Source: Candidatus Bathyarchaeota archaeon (GTDB taxonomy: Archaea > Thermoproteota > Bathyarchaeia > TCS64). Taken from it: 64,000 bases of DNA. Below are positions 56,103 to 64,000 of this stretch, piece after piece. The stretch covers positions 1 to 64,000 of the forward strand of contig JASLYX010000002.1 of assembly GCA_030739585.1 (NCBI GenBank). Direction: 5' to 3'. Under the pieces are notes generated by a model. That model made no database searches. It was not told the DNA's origin and was given only the letters and a program-made list of their open reading frames with translations. The stretch's first letter is position 1. Each line of letters begins with the position of its first letter. The position numbers were made by a program, and so were the translations under genes.

Positions 56103-56178
56103 GCTCCGGTGGTGTAGTCCGGTCAAGCATTCCAGCCTTTCGAGTTGGAGATCCCGGGTTCGAATCCCGGCCGGAGCA
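56103..56178 (+). tRNA. tRNA-Glu (TTC)
   Basis: Acceptor GCTCCGG/CCGGAGC, D arm with GTGTAGTCCGGTCAAGC, anticodon loop CTTTCGA with TTC, T arm CCGGG-TTCGAAT-CCCGG, discriminator A. CC follows the discriminator but not the final A, so CCA is not encoded. Confidence 0.93.
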
Positions 56179-56219
56179 CCTATCCAGGGATGAAAGCTTC
56201 TATTTCCCATGTCCTCGGG

Positions 56220-56894
56220 CTAAATCCTTAGAATAACTTCATCTACGTAGCTTTCCATAAGCTCCCCGAACCCTTTAATCACTCCCCTTCCGAAAGGCTT
56301 TACCTCTCGAAATTCCGGGTCCAATGTGTCACCAGAGACAAACTGCTGGAACGCGAACCGTCTAGCTCCTGATACAGCCCTTCCCATCTCTAAAACTGCT
56401 CCTTCATCCACTAAGCCTGGAACCACGGTGCACCTGAACTCATAATCCTCTCCCTTCGCAAGCAGCAGCCCCACGCTCTCTATTAACGCCTCAGAGGAAC
56501 CACCTATCTCACCGTAACGCCCGGGCGCAGTCTTAATATCCATGGCAACATAGTCAACGAGCGCCAGACACTCCCCCAGCACGTCTGGCCTCATTCCATT
56601 AGTGTCTAGTTTTACCGAGAAGCACTTTTCCTTCAGCCTCTTGAGAAACTTCGGGAGCCCTTCTTGATAGGTGGGTTCTCCCCCTGTTATCACCACAGAG
56701 TCGATGAACCTTCGTCTCTTTCCTAATATGTCTAATGCCTCATCCTCTGATAGGAAAGGCCCCTCAGGCTCAATTACGATTCTCCAATTTTGACAAAAAG
56801 GGCACCGGAGATTACATTCCGGCACAAAAAGAATAGAGGACACCCGATCAGGGTAGTCCACGAGAGTAGATTTCTTGAACCCGCAGAACCTCAC
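56220..56894 (-). CDS. nrdG: anaerobic ribonucleotide reductase activase
   Basis: 224 residues, radical SAM enzyme that makes the glycyl radical on NrdD. Cluster motif VPECNLRCPFCQNW (CxxxCxxC), then VITGGEPTYQEG and VDYVAMDIKTAPGRY. It overlaps nrdD by four bases, ensuring stoichiometric coupling. Confidence 0.93.
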   Translation of the reverse strand: MRFCGFKKSTLVDYPDRVSSILFVPECNLRCPFCQNWRIVIEPEGPFLSEDEALDILGKRRRFIDSVVITGGEPTYQEGLPKFLKRLKEKCFSVKLDTNGMRPDVLGECLALVDYVAMDIKTAPGRYGEIGGSSEALIESVGLLLAKGEDYEFRCTVVPGLVDEGAVLEMGRAVSGARRFAFQQFVSGDTLDPEFREVKPFGRGVIKGFGELMESYVDEVILRI

Positions 56895-59011
56895 TCTTGA
56901 TTAGCCTCAACCAGGCTCACGCCCCTATCATAGGTCTCACGCATTCGCCACTCCGATCGCTTCCCGTCGTTCCATTGATCAACAGGCCTGAGATATCCCA
57001 CGACCCTTGAGTAGACTTCCGCAGGGGAGTTACACTCGGGACATTTTGGATGATTCCCGCGGAGATATCCGTGGCTCTGACAGACGCTGAAAGTCGGGGT
57101 CAAAGTAAAGTAGGGAACAGAAGAGTTTTCTGCAATCTTCCGCACCAGATCAGATGCAGCCTTCCAACTAGGAGCTTGCTCCCCTAAGAAGGTGTGAAGA
57201 ACAGTCCCGCCCGTATAGAGAGGTTGAAGCTTGTTCTGATGCACCAATGCCTCAAAGACATCATCGGTGTAATCCACTGGGAGATGCGTCGAGTTAGTGT
57301 AGAATGGCTCTGCACCTCCCGACATATAACTCTCGTTTGCCACTGTGATGTTCGGGTACTTCAACTTATCAATCTGTGCTAGACGATATGATGTGCCCTC
57401 AGCAGGACTTGCTTCGAGGTTGAAGATGTGTCCCGTCTCTTCCTGGTAGTCGGAGAGTCTTTCTCTCATGAAGTTCATTACCCTCTCAGCGAAACTGAGC
57501 CCCTCGGGGGAGGCAATACTTGTGTCCATCAGATTCAGGCACGCCTCGTTCATCCCAACGAGGCCTATCGTTGAGAAGTGGTTCGCCCAGTATGAGTCAA
57601 AGGCTTCCTTAACTCTGCGCAGGTAGTATCTTGAATACGGGTATAGCATTTTCTCTGTGAACCTCTCTACCACTTTGCGCTTGATGACGAGGCTATCCTT
57701 CGCCATATCCATGAGCTCCCCCAGTCTCTCCATGAATTTATCCTCTGATGGTTGTTCGTAGCCAATCTGAGGCATATTCATTGTTACAACACCAATGGAT
57801 CCCGTCAGCGGGTTCGACCCAAAGAATCCCCCGCCCCGCTTCCGCAGCTCTCGATTATCGATCCTGAGGCGACAGCACATGCTTCTCACATCCTCTGGGT
57901 TCATATCGGTGTTGATGAAATTCGAAAAGTATGGGATACCATACTTTGCCGTCATCTTAAAGATCTGTTCTGCGACAGGGGACTCCCATTCGAAATCTTC
58001 TGTGACGTTATACGTAGGGATGGGGAATGTGAAAACTCGACCTGAGGCGTCTCCTTCGCTGAGTACATTAGCAAATGAACTGTTGAAAAGGGCCATTTCC
58101 TTTTCAAAGTCCCCGTAAGCCGCGTCCTGAATTTTACCCCCGATTATGACTGGTTCATCTTTGAGGAATTTTGGAACGTTAATGTCTAGGGTGATATTTG
58201 TGAAGGGTGTCTGGAACCCGACTCTGGTTGGAACATTTATGTTGAAAAGGAACTCTTGCATAATCTGTTTTAATTCCTGTTCTTCTATTCCATCGTATCT
58301 TATGAATGGGGCTAGGTATGTGTCAAAGTTGCTGAAGGCCTGGGCCCCGGCAGCCTCTCCCTGAAGCGTATAGAAGAAGTTTACCACCTGACCTAAAGCG
58401 GTCCTGAGATGCTTCGCCGGTTTACTCTCCACCTTCCCCGGTACTCCCTTAAATCCAGATAACAGCAGATCCGGTAGATCCCAGCCCACACAATACGGTC
58501 CCAGAACCGCGAGATCATGAATATGGAAGGCCCCTGACCTGTGCGCTTTCCCTATATTCGGTGGATAGATCCGGTTTAACCAATAATTCGAGATTACGGA
58601 TGATGAGAGATAGTTATTTAGGCCTTGGAGGCTGTAACTCATGTTCGAGTTCTCTTTCACCCTCCAATCTGCGCGGTCCAAATACTGTTCTACCAGATCA
58701 TCAGAACTCAGCAGTGCCGCCATCTCCCGCATTTCTTTATGCTGCTGCCGATACAGGATGTAAGCCTTAGACATTTTGGCATGCCCATTCTGAATCAGGG
58801 TATTCTCCACAATGTCCTGAACTTCCTCTACTGTGGGAACCCCATCTAAACCAACCCTTTCATGGATTTTTTCTACTGTTTGATCGCTCAACCCTTGAGC
58901 AATATATCGTTCCTTTCCGCCAACCGCCTTAAACGCTTTCCAGATCGCCTCAGTGATCCTTTCTTGGTCGAATTTAGCGAGTTGTCCGTTTCTCTTTCTG
59001 ACATAAGCCAT
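56891..59011 (-). CDS. nrdD: class III anaerobic ribonucleoside-triphosphate reductase
   Basis: 706 residues. ATP-cone regulatory domain at the N-terminus (VRKRNGQLAKFDQERITEAI), a 10-stranded barrel with AFSNFDTYLAPFIRYDG, and the C-terminal zinc site CQSHGYLRGNHPKCPEC followed by the glycyl-radical loop YSRVVGYLRPVDQWNDGK. Complete and normal length; anaerobic dNTP synthesis. Upstream lie three direct repeats and an ArsR gene. Confidence 0.95.
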   Translation of the reverse strand: MAYVRKRNGQLAKFDQERITEAIWKAFKAVGGKERYIAQGLSDQTVEKIHERVGLDGVPTVEEVQDIVENTLIQNGHAKMSKAYILYRQQHKEMREMAALLSSDDLVEQYLDRADWRVKENSNMSYSLQGLNNYLSSSVISNYWLNRIYPPNIGKAHRSGAFHIHDLAVLGPYCVGWDLPDLLLSGFKGVPGKVESKPAKHLRTALGQVVNFFYTLQGEAAGAQAFSNFDTYLAPFIRYDGIEEQELKQIMQEFLFNINVPTRVGFQTPFTNITLDINVPKFLKDEPVIIGGKIQDAAYGDFEKEMALFNSSFANVLSEGDASGRVFTFPIPTYNVTEDFEWESPVAEQIFKMTAKYGIPYFSNFINTDMNPEDVRSMCCRLRIDNRELRKRGGGFFGSNPLTGSIGVVTMNMPQIGYEQPSEDKFMERLGELMDMAKDSLVIKRKVVERFTEKMLYPYSRYYLRRVKEAFDSYWANHFSTIGLVGMNEACLNLMDTSIASPEGLSFAERVMNFMRERLSDYQEETGHIFNLEASPAEGTSYRLAQIDKLKYPNITVANESYMSGGAEPFYTNSTHLPVDYTDDVFEALVHQNKLQPLYTGGTVLHTFLGEQAPSWKAASDLVRKIAENSSVPYFTLTPTFSVCQSHGYLRGNHPKCPECNSPAEVYSRVVGYLRPVDQWNDGKRSEWRMRETYDRGVSLVEANQE

Positions 59012-59394
59012 CTTTTCTACCTCAACTCTTTCTATACACGCACTTCTTCCATCTGGGCCGCGAGGAACTCATGTTCCATCATCCAATTAAGTTATTCCGC
59101 CTTTCTTTTGAGAACTTCCACGACGCTATTGGATCGACATTCAATGTATACTTTTTTAAGACTGCGGTTATCTAAGTTGAATTTATCTTTTTTTAAAGAG
59201 ATTCTAACGTTACTCTTGAAAAATCGACTTTACTCAACTTATGTCTGTTTCCTTAATGCATTTTTGACTTTCTATCCAGCTTTATACTACTAAATCCGCA
59301 CGCCGTTACCTACTAGTTGGCCAGCTCCTGAAGTTGTTTGTTAGTTTGCCCAGTGGATTGCGTGTTTCACGTTCATTCCAATGAAGCCGTGGCA
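59012..59394. other. AT-rich region upstream of nrdD
   Basis: About 380 bases with AT-rich patches and no supportable gene. It should contain the nrdDG promoter; no single element stands out. The repeats follow at 59401. Confidence 0.4.
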
Positions 59395-59400
59395 TATAAA

Positions 59401-59520
59401 GTAGAACAATTCATGTACTCTCATGTTTGTTGGGGTTATACCCTTTATAGAAAACAATTCGCTTATTCGCGTTTTTGTTGGATTTATATCATTTGTAGAG
59501 AACAATTTACGGAGTCTTTT
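59401..59520. repeat. imperfect 46-48 bp direct repeats upstream of nrdD
   Basis: Two and a half copies of a unit: GTAGAACAATTC...(59401-59446), ATAGAAAACAATTC...(59447-59494) and GTAGAGAACAATTT (from 59495). Shared core is (G/A)TAGA(G/A)AACAATT followed in the first two by TTTGTTGG and TTATA-like sequence. They lie directly after arsR on the minus strand and upstream of nrdDG; possible regulatory array or a duplicated promoter. Confidence 0.6.
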
Positions 59521-59561
59521 AGGGCGAGCCCAAGATAGGATCAGCCTGCCATGGATAGCTT

Positions 59562-59894
59562 TCATTTCTCATTTTCTTGGCATTTCAAGTTTGATAAGCA
59601 GCATTTGACGAAATGCTTCTTTATCACTTTAAAGAGGGGATCAAGCGTCTCGCGGTTTACTGAGTAGAGTCGCTCTCTGCCTTTCTTCTCAACGTTAACA
59701 AACTGACACCGAACCAGGGGGCGGAGATTATGAGAAATCATGCTCTGCTCTTTGCCCAATGTTTCAGCAAGTTGAGTCACGTTCATCGGGTTCTCCATTA
59801 AGCTCTCTAATACCGCTAATCTCGTTGGATTTGCCAGAGTTGAGAAGAAACGGTAGCAAGTCTCACTTATGCCTTTTTTCACCTTGTTAATCAC
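59562..59894 (-). CDS. ArsR-family winged-helix regulator
   Basis: 110 residues. Winged-helix fold with FFSTLANPTRLAVLESLME and the recognition helix NVTQLAETLGKEQSMISHNL, wing KGRERLYSV. The C-terminus has extra cysteines (KCCLSNLKC) that could bind a metal or sense redox state. GTG start. Stands just upstream of the nrdDG transcription unit in the same direction, so it may regulate it and itself through the palindromes at 59906-59934. Confidence 0.87.
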   Translation of the reverse strand: MINKVKKGISETCYRFFSTLANPTRLAVLESLMENPMNVTQLAETLGKEQSMISHNLRPLVRCQFVNVEKKGRERLYSVNRETLDPLFKVIKKHFVKCCLSNLKCQENEK

Positions 59895-59905
59895 ATGATA
59901 CTTTC

Positions 59906-59915
59906 TTCATATGAA
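59906..59915. promoter_or_regulatory. perfect palindrome near the arsR start
   Basis: TTCATATGAA, ten-base perfect palindrome, 12 bases before the arsR GTG. Candidate self-regulation site. Confidence 0.45.
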
Positions 59916-59917
59916 AA

Positions 59918-59934
59918 ATATATCATTAATATAT
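59918..59934. promoter_or_regulatory. inverted repeat over the arsR promoter
   Basis: ATATAT-CATTA-ATATAT, six-base arms and five-base spacer, overlapping the A/T-rich core promoter. ArsR-type repressors typically bind such imperfect palindromes. Confidence 0.4.
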
Positions 59935-60223
59935 AACATTTATCGGGTAAGCTAGCTTTCTTTGACGCCTTTGTTAAAAAGTCATATGCGTGACGTCAAG
60001 ATCTGTCAGGTCCTAAAGGACATTAGTATAGTCGTGGCTATCATCAGGTATCTGAGATACTCCGGGGGATAAGAGGCTCTCTACACCTTTCATCAACACA
60101 TATGAGAGTATTGACTATCTTATCGAGGTACACAAGTGAGTGCTATCCTAGTTTTTGTTTTCATACCCTTTATTTTATTAATCTGGAAGCAACTGTTCTA
60201 GTTGCCGGTCGGGTGACTGCCGA
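59935..60223. other. intergenic stretch, possible short remnant
   Basis: The plus strand reads MRDVKICQVLKDISIVVAII from ATG at 59985, stopping after 28 codons; a neighbouring frame ends PFINTYESIDYLIEVHK. These might be remnants of one short gene. Otherwise only the sucC promoter (TTATTTTATTA, 60170-60180). Confidence 0.35.
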
Positions 60224-61363
60224 GTGAAGCTCCTCGAGTATCAGGCGAAAAAGATCTTTCTGGATTATGGCATTCGAACCCCGAGAGGAAACCTTGTGGA
60301 TTCCGTGAGAAAGGCAAGGGAGGCCGTAACTAGGCTAGGGACCGTGGCAATAAAGGCTCAGGTACCTGTGGGGGGGAGAGGAAAAGCGGGGGGCATACAA
60401 TTTGCGGACTCCCCGGATTATGCTGAACTTGTCGCCATGGATCTTTTGGGTTCAGAGGTTAGAGGTGCTAAGGTCGGACGACTTCTTATAGAGGAGAAAA
60501 TTGATTTTACCGATGAGCTCTATCTAGGCGTTACAGTTGATCGGAGGACCAGGTCCTACGTGGTGCTGGCCTCCAGAGAGGGGGGCGTTGATATTGAGGA
60601 GGTCTCATCTATGACCCCTGAAAGTATCGTGAGGCACTCTGTGGACCCCGTGATCGGTCTGAGGGATCACCATAGCAGGAGGATCGCCGATCTTCTAGGC
60701 TATTCCGGAGATGAGATGTTCTCCCTCGCCTCGATTATTGGGAGATTGTATCGTGTCGCTTGGGAGAAGGATGTCGAGCTCACTGAGATTAATCCCTTGG
60801 TTTTAACACCCGATGGATTCGTAGCCCTGGATGCCCGTCTGAACATAGATACTAATGCTCTTTTTAGGCATCCGGATCTCGTGGAGGTCTCCAGATCTGG
60901 GGGCTTTAGCGATCTATCAACGAGGGAGATAAAGGCACAAGACCTTGGTCTCACCTATGTGGAGCTGGATGGCAACATTGGGATCGTGGGAAATGGAGCG
61001 GGGCTCACAATGGCCACCCTCGATACTGTGACCCTCTACGGAGGACGACCTGCTAACTTCTTGGATCTCGGTGGAGGGGCCTCCGCGGAGAGGATCGAGG
61101 CCGGGGTCTCCTTTGTAATGGAGGACTCTCGTGTGAAGGCGGTCTTCGTAAATATTCTAGGGGGCATCACTCGCTGCGATGATATAGCAAAGGGATTAGT
61201 GATGGCAAGAAGTCGGATGGGTGCTGATATACCTCTTGTCGTCAGGCTTGTCGGCACAAACGAGGAGAAAGGTAGGAGGTTTCTCAGAGCCCAGGGGATA
61301 TCCACTTTGGAGACAATGGAGGAGGCAGCAGAGAGGGCAGTCTCCTTGGTCGGGGGGAGCTGA
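60224..61363 (+). CDS. sucC: succinyl-CoA synthetase beta subunit
   Basis: 379 residues, ATP-grasp half. MKLLEYQAKKIFLDYGI, KAQVPVGGRGKAGGI (ATP site), EINPLVLTPDG and NFLDLGGGA near the subunit interface. The C-terminal domain GIVGNGAGLTMATLD is conserved. Makes ATP (or GTP) from succinyl-CoA, or from other acyl-CoAs in peptide-fermenting archaea. GTG start at 60224. Confidence 0.94.
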   Translation: MKLLEYQAKKIFLDYGIRTPRGNLVDSVRKAREAVTRLGTVAIKAQVPVGGRGKAGGIQFADSPDYAELVAMDLLGSEVRGAKVGRLLIEEKIDFTDELYLGVTVDRRTRSYVVLASREGGVDIEEVSSMTPESIVRHSVDPVIGLRDHHSRRIADLLGYSGDEMFSLASIIGRLYRVAWEKDVELTEINPLVLTPDGFVALDARLNIDTNALFRHPDLVEVSRSGGFSDLSTREIKAQDLGLTYVELDGNIGIVGNGAGLTMATLDTVTLYGGRPANFLDLGGGASAERIEAGVSFVMEDSRVKAVFVNILGGITRCDDIAKGLVMARSRMGADIPLVVRLVGTNEEKGRRFLRAQGISTLETMEEAAERAVSLVGGS

Positions 61364-61364
61364 A

Positions 61365-62240
61365 CTGGTCAGGTTCATAAACGCCGATACCCGGGTCCTC
61401 GTCCAGGGGATAACTGGTACCCAAGGCAGCTTCCACACGAGGCTCATGCTGGATTACGGGTCTAGGATCGTAGCGGGAGTTACTCCAGGAAGAGGAGGAA
61501 TTGAGGTTGAGGGTGTGCCTGTCTTTGACTCAATAGCCGAGGCGCAGCTTCATGTAGAAGTTGATGCATCGATTCTTTTTGTCCCGGCTCGATTCGTTCT
61601 CGATCCCGCCTTAGAGGCTGTTGAGGCAGGGATTGACCCGGTGATAGTAATTACTGAGGGTGTGCCCGTTAGAGATACCATGGAGCTTGTGGCCCACGCT
61701 CGGCTGAGGGGCACGACAATCATCGGGCCGAACTGTCCCGGGATAATAAAGCCGGGTGAGATAAAGATGGGGATAATGCCCGAGCAGGTTTTCCAGAGGG
61801 GAAACATCGGAATCGTGTCACGTAGCGGGACCTTGTTCTACGAGATTGCATCCCATATTTCCAGACGTGGGCTAGGGCAGTCCACCTGCGTAGGCATAGG
61901 GGGTGATCCCGTAGTGGGCCTTGATTTCATTGATGTTTTGCGGTGGTTTGAGGAAGACGATGATACGGAGGCCGTCGCCCTGATCGGGGAGATCGGCGGG
62001 GATGCTGAGGAGAGGGCTGCGAAATTCATCTTAAATGGTGGGTTCACAAAGCCTATTGCCGCTTACATTGCGGGTAGGGCAGCAATTCCAGGTAAGAGTA
62101 TGGGCCACGCAGGAGCCATAGTGTTAGGCAATTTTGGGACTGCCATCGGAAAAATTGAGGCGCTTAGGAACGCAGGAGTAACTGTGGGTGATCTGCCTGG
62201 GGATGTAGCTGACGCGCTTGCTAGGTTCCTGAAGGACTGA
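61365..62240 (+). CDS. sucD: succinyl-CoA synthetase alpha subunit, CTG start
   Basis: 291 residues if started at CTG 61365. The family N-terminus [19 protein letters not shown] is in frame, and the phosphohistidine is in SMGHAGAIV. No ATG, GTG or TTG occurs in this frame between a distant start far inside sucC (61221) and the Met after the conserved GITGTQG loop. CTG 61365 lies two bases after the sucC TGA and five bases after GGAG in the run GGGGGGAG, giving normal family length. Non-canonical start is inference. CoA-binding Rossmann domain first, then ligase domain [15 protein letters not shown]. Confidence 0.9.
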   Translation: MVRFINADTRVLVQGITGTQGSFHTRLMLDYGSRIVAGVTPGRGGIEVEGVPVFDSIAEAQLHVEVDASILFVPARFVLDPALEAVEAGIDPVIVITEGVPVRDTMELVAHARLRGTTIIGPNCPGIIKPGEIKMGIMPEQVFQRGNIGIVSRSGTLFYEIASHISRRGLGQSTCVGIGGDPVVGLDFIDVLRWFEEDDDTEAVALIGEIGGDAEERAAKFILNGGFTKPIAAYIAGRAAIPGKSMGHAGAIVLGNFGTAIGKIEALRNAGVTVGDLPGDVADALARFLKD

Positions 62241-62243
62241 AGA

Positions 62244-62798
62244 CTATGTCTCGCCATTGAGAATGTCAAAAACTTTCTCTAGCATCCTGTAAGTGAGACC
62301 CCATATTACTTTTCCTTTGAGGAGGTATGCGGGAACTTCTCGAGGACCTACCCTGGTTTTGCCCCGGGACACATCCAACTCCTCAAGGGGTATCCAATAG
62401 TGCGCTATGAGCTCCTCGTTCAGGACCATCTCTGGGGGATCCTTACAGAAGAACATGAAAGGTTGTATGCATAGATCGGGAATCACCGTCGAGTGGAGGC
62501 CGTCAAGAGGTCCAATGGTCTTGCAATGTGTCAGGTCTATCCCTGTTTCCTCCTGTGTTTCCCTGTATGCTGTTGCCATGAGGTCTGGATCTCCGTGGTC
62601 TCGCCTTCCTCCGGGGAACGCCATATTTCCAGACCAGGGATATCCCGTGCGTATTGCTCTCATAACAAGAAGGACTTTGAGTGTTCCCCCAGTCTCAATA
62701 AATAGCATGGTTACAGCTGCGTGGGCAGAGTCATCTTGTTTTGTGTGCCTATTCCGGATAATCATAGTAATGTGGTTGAGCATGGGGGTTACCGCCAT
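62244..62798 (-). CDS. NUDIX hydrolase, CoA-pyrophosphatase-like
   Basis: 184 residues. The Nudix box reads FPGGRRDHGDPDLMATAYRE then TQEETGI, with the extra WSGNMAFPGGRR before it that is typical of the CoA pyrophosphatase group. Cleaves CoA or other nucleoside diphosphate derivatives. Convergent with sucD, three bases apart. Confidence 0.9.
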   Translation of the reverse strand: MAVTPMLNHITMIIRNRHTKQDDSAHAAVTMLFIETGGTLKVLLVMRAIRTGYPWSGNMAFPGGRRDHGDPDLMATAYRETQEETGIDLTHCKTIGPLDGLHSTVIPDLCIQPFMFFCKDPPEMVLNEELIAHYWIPLEELDVSRGKTRVGPREVPAYLLKGKVIWGLTYRMLEKVFDILNGET

Positions 62799-62853
62799 TT
62801 GAGATGTGGACCTGAGCTTAATTTGTGTTTAATGGTGGAAGGAGTGCCTTTCC

Positions 62854-63648
62854 TTAGAGCTCTATCTCTTCTCTCTCTGAGGCTTTCCAGCCCTTGACTT
62901 CGTTGATGGCATCAGCAGCGGCTGCCCGGAGGAATCCCACGTCGCTGCTGACAGCGCAGAACTTGAATCCTTGTTCTATAGCGTTACTGATGTTGGTGGG
63001 GCCGCTGGATGTCTGGCAGTGCATCCCAGGGGCGACTCCGTACTCCTCCCCAGCTCTGATTATCATGTCCAGGGCGTCTGTGAATCTAGGGTGGGTGTAC
63101 TGGCGGTGGATCCCCATATCTAATGTGAAGTCTGATGGACCAACGAAGCATGCATCGACTCCTTCTACAGCAAATATCTCGTCGATGTTATTTAGTCCTC
63201 TCTGGGTTTCGATCATGACAACCACGAGGGACTCCTCATTGACTGTGGTAAAGTAGTCCGGGTCCTGGAATGCGGCGAGTCTAGGGCCCGCGCCTCTCTC
63301 TCCTTTGGGAGGGTACTTCATAATCCTGACCGTCTCCTGGGCCATCTCCGCAGTCTCAACTCGGGGGATAACGAGACCCGTAGCACCGGCGTCCATAGCC
63401 TTCTTAGCCCAAATAAGGTCGTTCCATGGTATACGGGCCATAGGCAGGCAGTTTTCCCGGTTGTAGAGCATCGTTTGGACCATGAAATGATACGTCTCGG
63501 GGCCGAAAGGGCCGTGCTCCATATCACAGACGAGCCAGTCGAATCCTAGGTCGGCGAGGTACATCGAGACGTCGGGATGGCCTACTGTGATCCATGTGCC
63601 GATGCTGGGTTTACCTGCCTTGAGCTTTCTTTTAACCAGGTTCTTCAT
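62854..63648 (-). CDS. HpcH/HpaI family class II aldolase
   Basis: 264 residues. Motifs GTWITVGHPDVSMYLADLGF, WLVCDMEHGP (catalytic His and metal Glu), VIPRVETAEM, VMIETQRGLNNIDEI and CFVGPSDFTLDMG. Metal-dependent pyruvate or keto-acid aldolase; substrate may be a 2,4-dihydroxy acid or related compound, but not assignable. Separate from the NUDIX gene by about 55 bases. Confidence 0.9.
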   Translation of the reverse strand: MKNLVKRKLKAGKPSIGTWITVGHPDVSMYLADLGFDWLVCDMEHGPFGPETYHFMVQTMLYNRENCLPMARIPWNDLIWAKKAMDAGATGLVIPRVETAEMAQETVRIMKYPPKGERGAGPRLAAFQDPDYFTTVNEESLVVVMIETQRGLNNIDEIFAVEGVDACFVGPSDFTLDMGIHRQYTHPRFTDALDMIIRAGEEYGVAPGMHCQTSSGPTNISNAIEQGFKFCAVSSDVGFLRAAAADAINEVKGWKASEREEIEL

Positions 63649-63682
63649 TGTGGAATCTTGTTATGTCTGGGTTTATTATGAT

Positions 63683-64000
63683 TTAAGACTGAGGTGGTAA
63701 CTGACCTGTTAGTCCTTCAGGGTCTATCCAGCTGAATTTACTCTGGAGGGTCTTAGAATAGACGTTCCTCCAGTTGTAATCAACTTTCTGGCTCCAGTTG
63801 TAATAGATTCGTGGGTCAATGTAGCTTTTCATGGATGTGCCAAGGTTGTAGTCCCGTGTCTCCGCCTGGGCCGTAATCTGAAGTTTGAGTTTTTGGATGG
63901 CCTCCCTATCCCGTTTTTTTATCTGTAAGATCCTCATCTTCAATTTCTCTAGGCGCTCCCTTTGCTTGATCTTGAGGTTCTTATTGCGTTCCCGCTGAGT
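63683..64000 (-). CDS. eukaryote-like DNA topoisomerase IB, C-terminal end (partial)
   Basis: Runs off the window; only the C-terminal part is seen. The linker is a basic coiled coil (ERLEKLKMRILQIKKRDREA) and the end carries GTSMKSYIDPRIYYNW, the active-site Tyr region of topoisomerase IB (human LGTSKLNYLDPRI), then YSKTLQSKFSW, matching NKTQREKFAWA. Tyr codon at 63821-63823. This type is known mainly from Thaumarchaeota and relatives and from eukaryotes. It relaxes supercoils through a 3' phosphotyrosine. Confidence 0.85.
   Translation of the reverse strand, partial: TQRERNKNLKIKQRERLEKLKMRILQIKKRDREAIQKLKLQITAQAETRDYNLGTSMKSYIDPRIYYNWSQKVDYNWRNVYSKTLQSKFSWIDPEGLTGQLPPQS

Noticed and set aside
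55941-56178. Overlapping ORFs antisense and across the two tRNAs
   Set aside because: Both cloverleaves are complete; the ORFs are translations of tRNA sequence.
59401-59520. Direct repeats as a CRISPR array
   Set aside because: Units are contiguous at 46-48 bases with no unique spacers and are imperfect; no cas genes.
59341-59565. 74-residue minus-strand ORF over the repeats
   Set aside because: It arises from reading through the 48-base repeats, has no ribosome-binding site and no recognised family.

Overview
The window looks like a chromosomal piece of an uncultivated, anaerobic, protein- and amino-acid-using archaeon. The archaeal signs are TATA-type promoters with many leaderless or short-leader genes, Alba chromatin protein, archaeal-type AspRS, Pth2, a geranylgeranyl reductase for ether lipids, an HVO_2753-type zinc ribbon and MoxR/DUF58 genes. 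A eukaryote-like topoisomerase IB tail at the right edge and a class III ribonucleotide reductase point to an anaerobic TACK-group archaeon; a Bathyarchaeia-like lineage fits, but I cannot place it from the sequence alone.

Layout. 1-5.1 kb: zinc-ribbon membrane protein, MFS carrier, M20 deacylase with a damaged start, and a decayed ThDP enzyme. 5.2-14.6 kb: tyrA, then a complete minus-strand trpEGDCFBA operon with trpB2 and a TIGR04076 protein behind it; a duplicated scrap of the trpB2 start lies just upstream of trpE. 14.8-21.7 kb: a DUF362 remnant, then a five-gene transglutaminase / membrane / MoxR / DUF58 / membrane operon. 21.9-32.4 kb: arginine-deiminase-like gene (two apparent frameshifts), split purH, guaB, serA-like dehydrogenase, NAD-kinase-like protein, a second M20 peptidase and a zinc alcohol dehydrogenase. 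32.4-40.8 kb: acetyltransferase, MFS carrier, tiny zinc and membrane ORFs, a lipoate-assembly cluster (two radical SAM proteins flanking a LipM-like transferase), a beta-propeller glycosidase-like protein, tRNA-Thr and thiL. 41-46.5 kb: one 1861-residue DUF4011-type helicase-nuclease. 46.5-52.5 kb: information-processing block (tRNA-Asn, Alba, NusA-like KH protein, aspS, pth2), an archaeosortase-like protein, zinc ribbon, geranylgeranyl reductase and FKBP. 52.5-55 kb: decayed DNA including a YtcJ-type amidohydrolase pseudogene around one intact unknown gene. 55-64 kb: M55 aminopeptidase, divergent tRNA-Met/tRNA-Glu, nrdDG with upstream repeats and an ArsR regulator, sucCD, NUDIX, an HpcH-family aldolase and the topoisomerase IB end.

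How it fits together: tyrA and trp genes give aromatic amino acid synthesis; purH and guaB give purines; sucCD, lipoate assembly and the peptidase/deiminase genes suit fermentation of amino acids. No mobile element, CRISPR array or rRNA was seen. The region is unusually rich in gene remnants. Several indels fall in homopolymers of otherwise well conserved genes (tyrA, the deiminase), so consensus sequencing error must be separated from real decay. Two well conserved genes, trpG and sucD, appear to start at CTG next to a Shine-Dalgarno sequence and the upstream stop codon.
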